Positions 5,151 to 7,007 of a DNA stretch of 7,007 nucleotides are shown piece by piece. The notes below the pieces were generated by a model. It was not told the origin of the DNA. It worked only from the letters and a program-made list of their open reading frames with translations, and did not search any database. Numbering within the stretch: position 1 is the stretch's first letter; each line of letters starts with the position of its first letter. A program made the position numbers and the translations under genes. This stretch comes from Bacteroidota bacterium (lineage in GTDB: Bacteria; Bacteroidota; Bacteroidia; Flavobacteriales_F; PHOS-HE28): the NCBI GenBank assembly GCA_963169595.1, contig CAUJFM010000120.1, positions 1-7,007 of the forward strand. The letters are read 5' to 3'.

Positions 5151-7007
5151 ATGCCCCGCCTCCTTCTCCTCTCGCTCCCGCTGCTCTTCCTCGCCCTCCC
5201 CGCCCACGCTCAACGCGACACCATCGCGCTCAACTCCGATTGGCGATTCGCCATCGGTAGTGACGCACCGGAGAAAGAGCCGTGGAAGGGCAGGCCGATG
5301 CCCCATGCCCGCACGGTGCAGGTGCCGCATACCTGGAATGTGGAAGAGGCGCAACAGCACCACTACGGCTGGGCGTGGTACCAGCGCAGCGTGATCGTTC
5401 CGGCGGAGTGGAAGGACAGGTATGTGATGCTCGAGTTCGGTGCGGTGAACCACAGCGCCATCGTGTACATCAATGGGAAGAAGGTTGGCGAACACCTGGG
5501 CGACGGCTTCAACAAGTTCTCCATCGCGTTGAACGGCAAGGTGCGCTATGGCAAAGAGAACCTGCTCACCGTGCTGGTGAACAACGCCTACTCGGGCGAC
5601 AAGCTGCCGCACGGCTCCTCCTTCGACTGGCCCAACGACGGCGGCATCATCCGTCCGGTGCGCTTGATCGTGAGCGGCAGCCCGCACGTGCAACAATTGA
5701 AGGCCACACCCACGCTCCATCTTGCGGACAGCACCGGCCAACTGCGCCTGCAAGCGGTCTTCGACCGTGCACACGATATCGGCTTGGGTGTGCGTATCAC
5801 GGAAGAGAACCAGCCCACGGCGAAGGTGGTGCTGGAGCAAGAGCTTGTACCCAAATGGCAGGGTGCCACAGCCACCGTGGATCTGGACCTCGGCAGGGTG
5901 CAGCCCTGGCATTTCGATCATCCCAATTTGTACCGGGTGGAAGTCACGGTGCGGAACGGCACGGATACCGTGGACGCGGTAACGACCAATGTGGGCTTCC
6001 GTACGCTGGAAGTGCGTGATGGGCAACTGCAACTGAACGGCGAAGCGGTGAAGCTGATGGGCGTGGAGTGGACCGCGGGCTCCAACCCCGACCACGGCTT
6101 TGCCGAACCGGACAGCCTGATCCGCGCCATGGGCCTCTTGATGAAGGAGGTGAACTGCATCTTCAGCCGCCAGCACTTCCAGCAGGGCGATGTGTTCTTC
6201 GACTTCTGCGATCGACACGGGATCCTGGTGCAGCAGGAGCTGCCGCTGTGGGGTCCGGAGACGCCCGCCAACGACACCGCCCAGGGCATCGCCATGCGGC
6301 AACTGGAGGCCATGAGCGCGAACCTGGGATCGCACCCGAGCATCTTCGCCTGGGGCGTGGGCAATGAGCTGCGCGCACGCGACCCGCGCATGTCGCGGAT
6401 GATCAAGGCGCTGCTCGATCGCACCCGCGAACTGGATCCCTCGCGCTACGCCACCTACGTGAGCAATTCGCTCACCGAAGCTTACGCCGGTGAGCCCGGC
6501 TTCGTGCCCGATGCCGCCGCCCATGGCGATCTGCTGATGATGAACGAATACGGCGGCTCGTGGTGGGAGCTGCCCTCGGGCGCGGTGGGCCTGCACCTGG
6601 ACAGCATCCACGCCACCTATCCCACACTGCCCTTCTTCATCTCGGAGTTCGGTCTGTGCGAACCCAACTTCGCCGGTGGCGATGCACGACGCATCCACGA
6701 CCTCATCTATCACCACGCGCTGTACGAGGGCAAACCCTACATCCAGGGCGCGATCTACTTCGACCTCACCGATTACCGCACGCACTATCCCGGCACACCC
6801 GAGCCCGGCCGCTTCCGGCGTCGCGTCCATGGCGTGTACGACATGTACGGCAAGCCCAAGCCCTCGATGGAAGTGCTGCGCGACCTGTCCTCACCGATCG
6901 AGATCCACTCCCTGCGCGGCGGTGCACCCGGCAAGCGGAACGTGCTGCTCTTCGGCAACATCGGCCTGCCGCAGCACATCGCCAGCGGCTACGTGCTCTA
7001 CCTGAGC
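5151..7007 (+). CDS. Secreted GH2 glycoside hydrolase (beta-galactosidase/beta-glucuronidase type), partial
   Basis: A family-2 retaining glycoside hydrolase, 619 codons visible and open at the right edge. Residues 1-20 are a Sec signal peptide (MPR, a Leu-rich core, ending AHA before Gln21) with no lipobox, so it is probably exported to the periplasm or outside. The order is: GH2 sugar-binding domain (about 25-185) with LNSDWRF, VPHTWN and WPNDGGIIRPVRL (Trp160 to Leu172); immunoglobulin-like domain (about 190-290); and TIM barrel from LNGEAVKLMGVEW (about 295). The acid/base Glu406 lies in AWGVGNE and the nucleophile Glu499 in PFFISEFG, 93 residues apart as usual in GH2. The signature before the acid/base reads LGSHPSIFAW instead of the usual (D/K)NHPS pattern, a mild divergence. 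Specificity cannot be set from sequence alone; the galM-galK neighbours favour beta-galactosides. ATG 5151 is chosen because it starts the signal peptide. Codons are GC-rich (31 of 39 after the start end in G or C). Confidence 0.93.
   Translation, partial: MPRLLLLSLPLLFLALPAHAQRDTIALNSDWRFAIGSDAPEKEPWKGRPMPHARTVQVPHTWNVEEAQQHHYGWAWYQRSVIVPAEWKDRYVMLEFGAVNHSAIVYINGKKVGEHLGDGFNKFSIALNGKVRYGKENLLTVLVNNAYSGDKLPHGSSFDWPNDGGIIRPVRLIVSGSPHVQQLKATPTLHLADSTGQLRLQAVFDRAHDIGLGVRITEENQPTAKVVLEQELVPKWQGATATVDLDLGRVQPWHFDHPNLYRVEVTVRNGTDTVDAVTTNVGFRTLEVRDGQLQLNGEAVKLMGVEWTAGSNPDHGFAEPDSLIRAMGLLMKEVNCIFSRQHFQQGDVFFDFCDRHGILVQQELPLWGPETPANDTAQGIAMRQLEAMSANLGSHPSIFAWGVGNELRARDPRMSRMIKALLDRTRELDPSRYATYVSNSLTEAYAGEPGFVPDAAAHGDLLMMNEYGGSWWELPSGAVGLHLDSIHATYPTLPFFISEFGLCEPNFAGGDARRIHDLIYHHALYEGKPYIQGAIYFDLTDYRTHYPGTPEPGRFRRRVHGVYDMYGKPKPSMEVLRDLSSPIEIHSLRGGAPGKRNVLLFGNIGLPQHIASGYVLYLS
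5211..5236 (+). repeat. Direct repeat, right copy (matches 1376-1401)
   Basis: Right-hand partner of the repeat at 1376-1401, lying within codons 21-29 of the intact GH2 gene, just past the predicted signal-peptidase site. The single mismatch changes Pro (CCG, left copy) to Ala (GCG, right copy). Confidence 0.85.

Noticed and set aside
5076..6830. 584-codon open frame on the minus strand antisense to the GH2 gene
   Set aside because: The translation is rich in Val, His, Gln and Ala without a recognisable motif. It mirrors the GC-rich codons of the plus-strand GH2 gene, which has a signal peptide, three domains and both catalytic glutamates.

Overview
The window looks like chromosomal DNA of a GC-rich bacterium. 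I lean towards the Bacteroidota, because none of the starts has a convincing Shine-Dalgarno sequence, a secreted GH2 enzyme sits beside galactose genes, and a WG-type repeat protein is present. This placement is an inference from gene content and signals, not from a marker gene. No RNA gene, CRISPR array, transposase or integrase was seen.

Left part (1-1143, minus strand): a galactose pair. galM (aldose 1-epimerase, 184-1143) is followed 56 nt downstream by the first 42 codons or fewer of galK (galactokinase), which runs off the left edge. Right part (5151-7007, plus strand): the first 619 codons of a secreted family-2 glycoside hydrolase of the beta-galactosidase/beta-glucuronidase type, which runs off the right edge. 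Together the flanks make a plausible galactoside-utilisation locus: a secreted hydrolase releases the sugar, GalM converts the beta anomer to alpha, and GalK phosphorylates it.

Between the flanks lies a compact minus-strand cassette (1449-4698) unrelated to galactose catabolism. In transcription order it encodes a GT4 glycosyltransferase, a radical SAM/SPASM enzyme, a very short P-loop kinase-like protein and a WG-type repeat protein with an approximately 34-residue period. The genes overlap (ATGA, ATGTTGA, ATGA), so they are probably one translationally coupled unit. The kinase is odd: its own frame stops after 73 residues, while a second, +1-shifted frame continues to the ATGA overlap with the repeat-protein gene. 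That indicates a frameshift, a deletion or a nested small gene.

The left junction of the cassette holds a remnant of the 5' end of a second hydrolase gene (about 1322-1411). It shares the signal peptide and mature N-terminus of the intact GH2 gene at 5151, but has no start codon and a TAG at the position of a conserved Trp codon. A likely history is that a paralogous hydrolase gene once stood divergent from galM and was destroyed or replaced, with the GT4/radical SAM cassette now occupying the space between the gal genes and the surviving hydrolase. The best candidate for something undescribed is this cassette, including its broken or nested kinase and a possible 41-codon ORF upstream of the glycosyltransferase.
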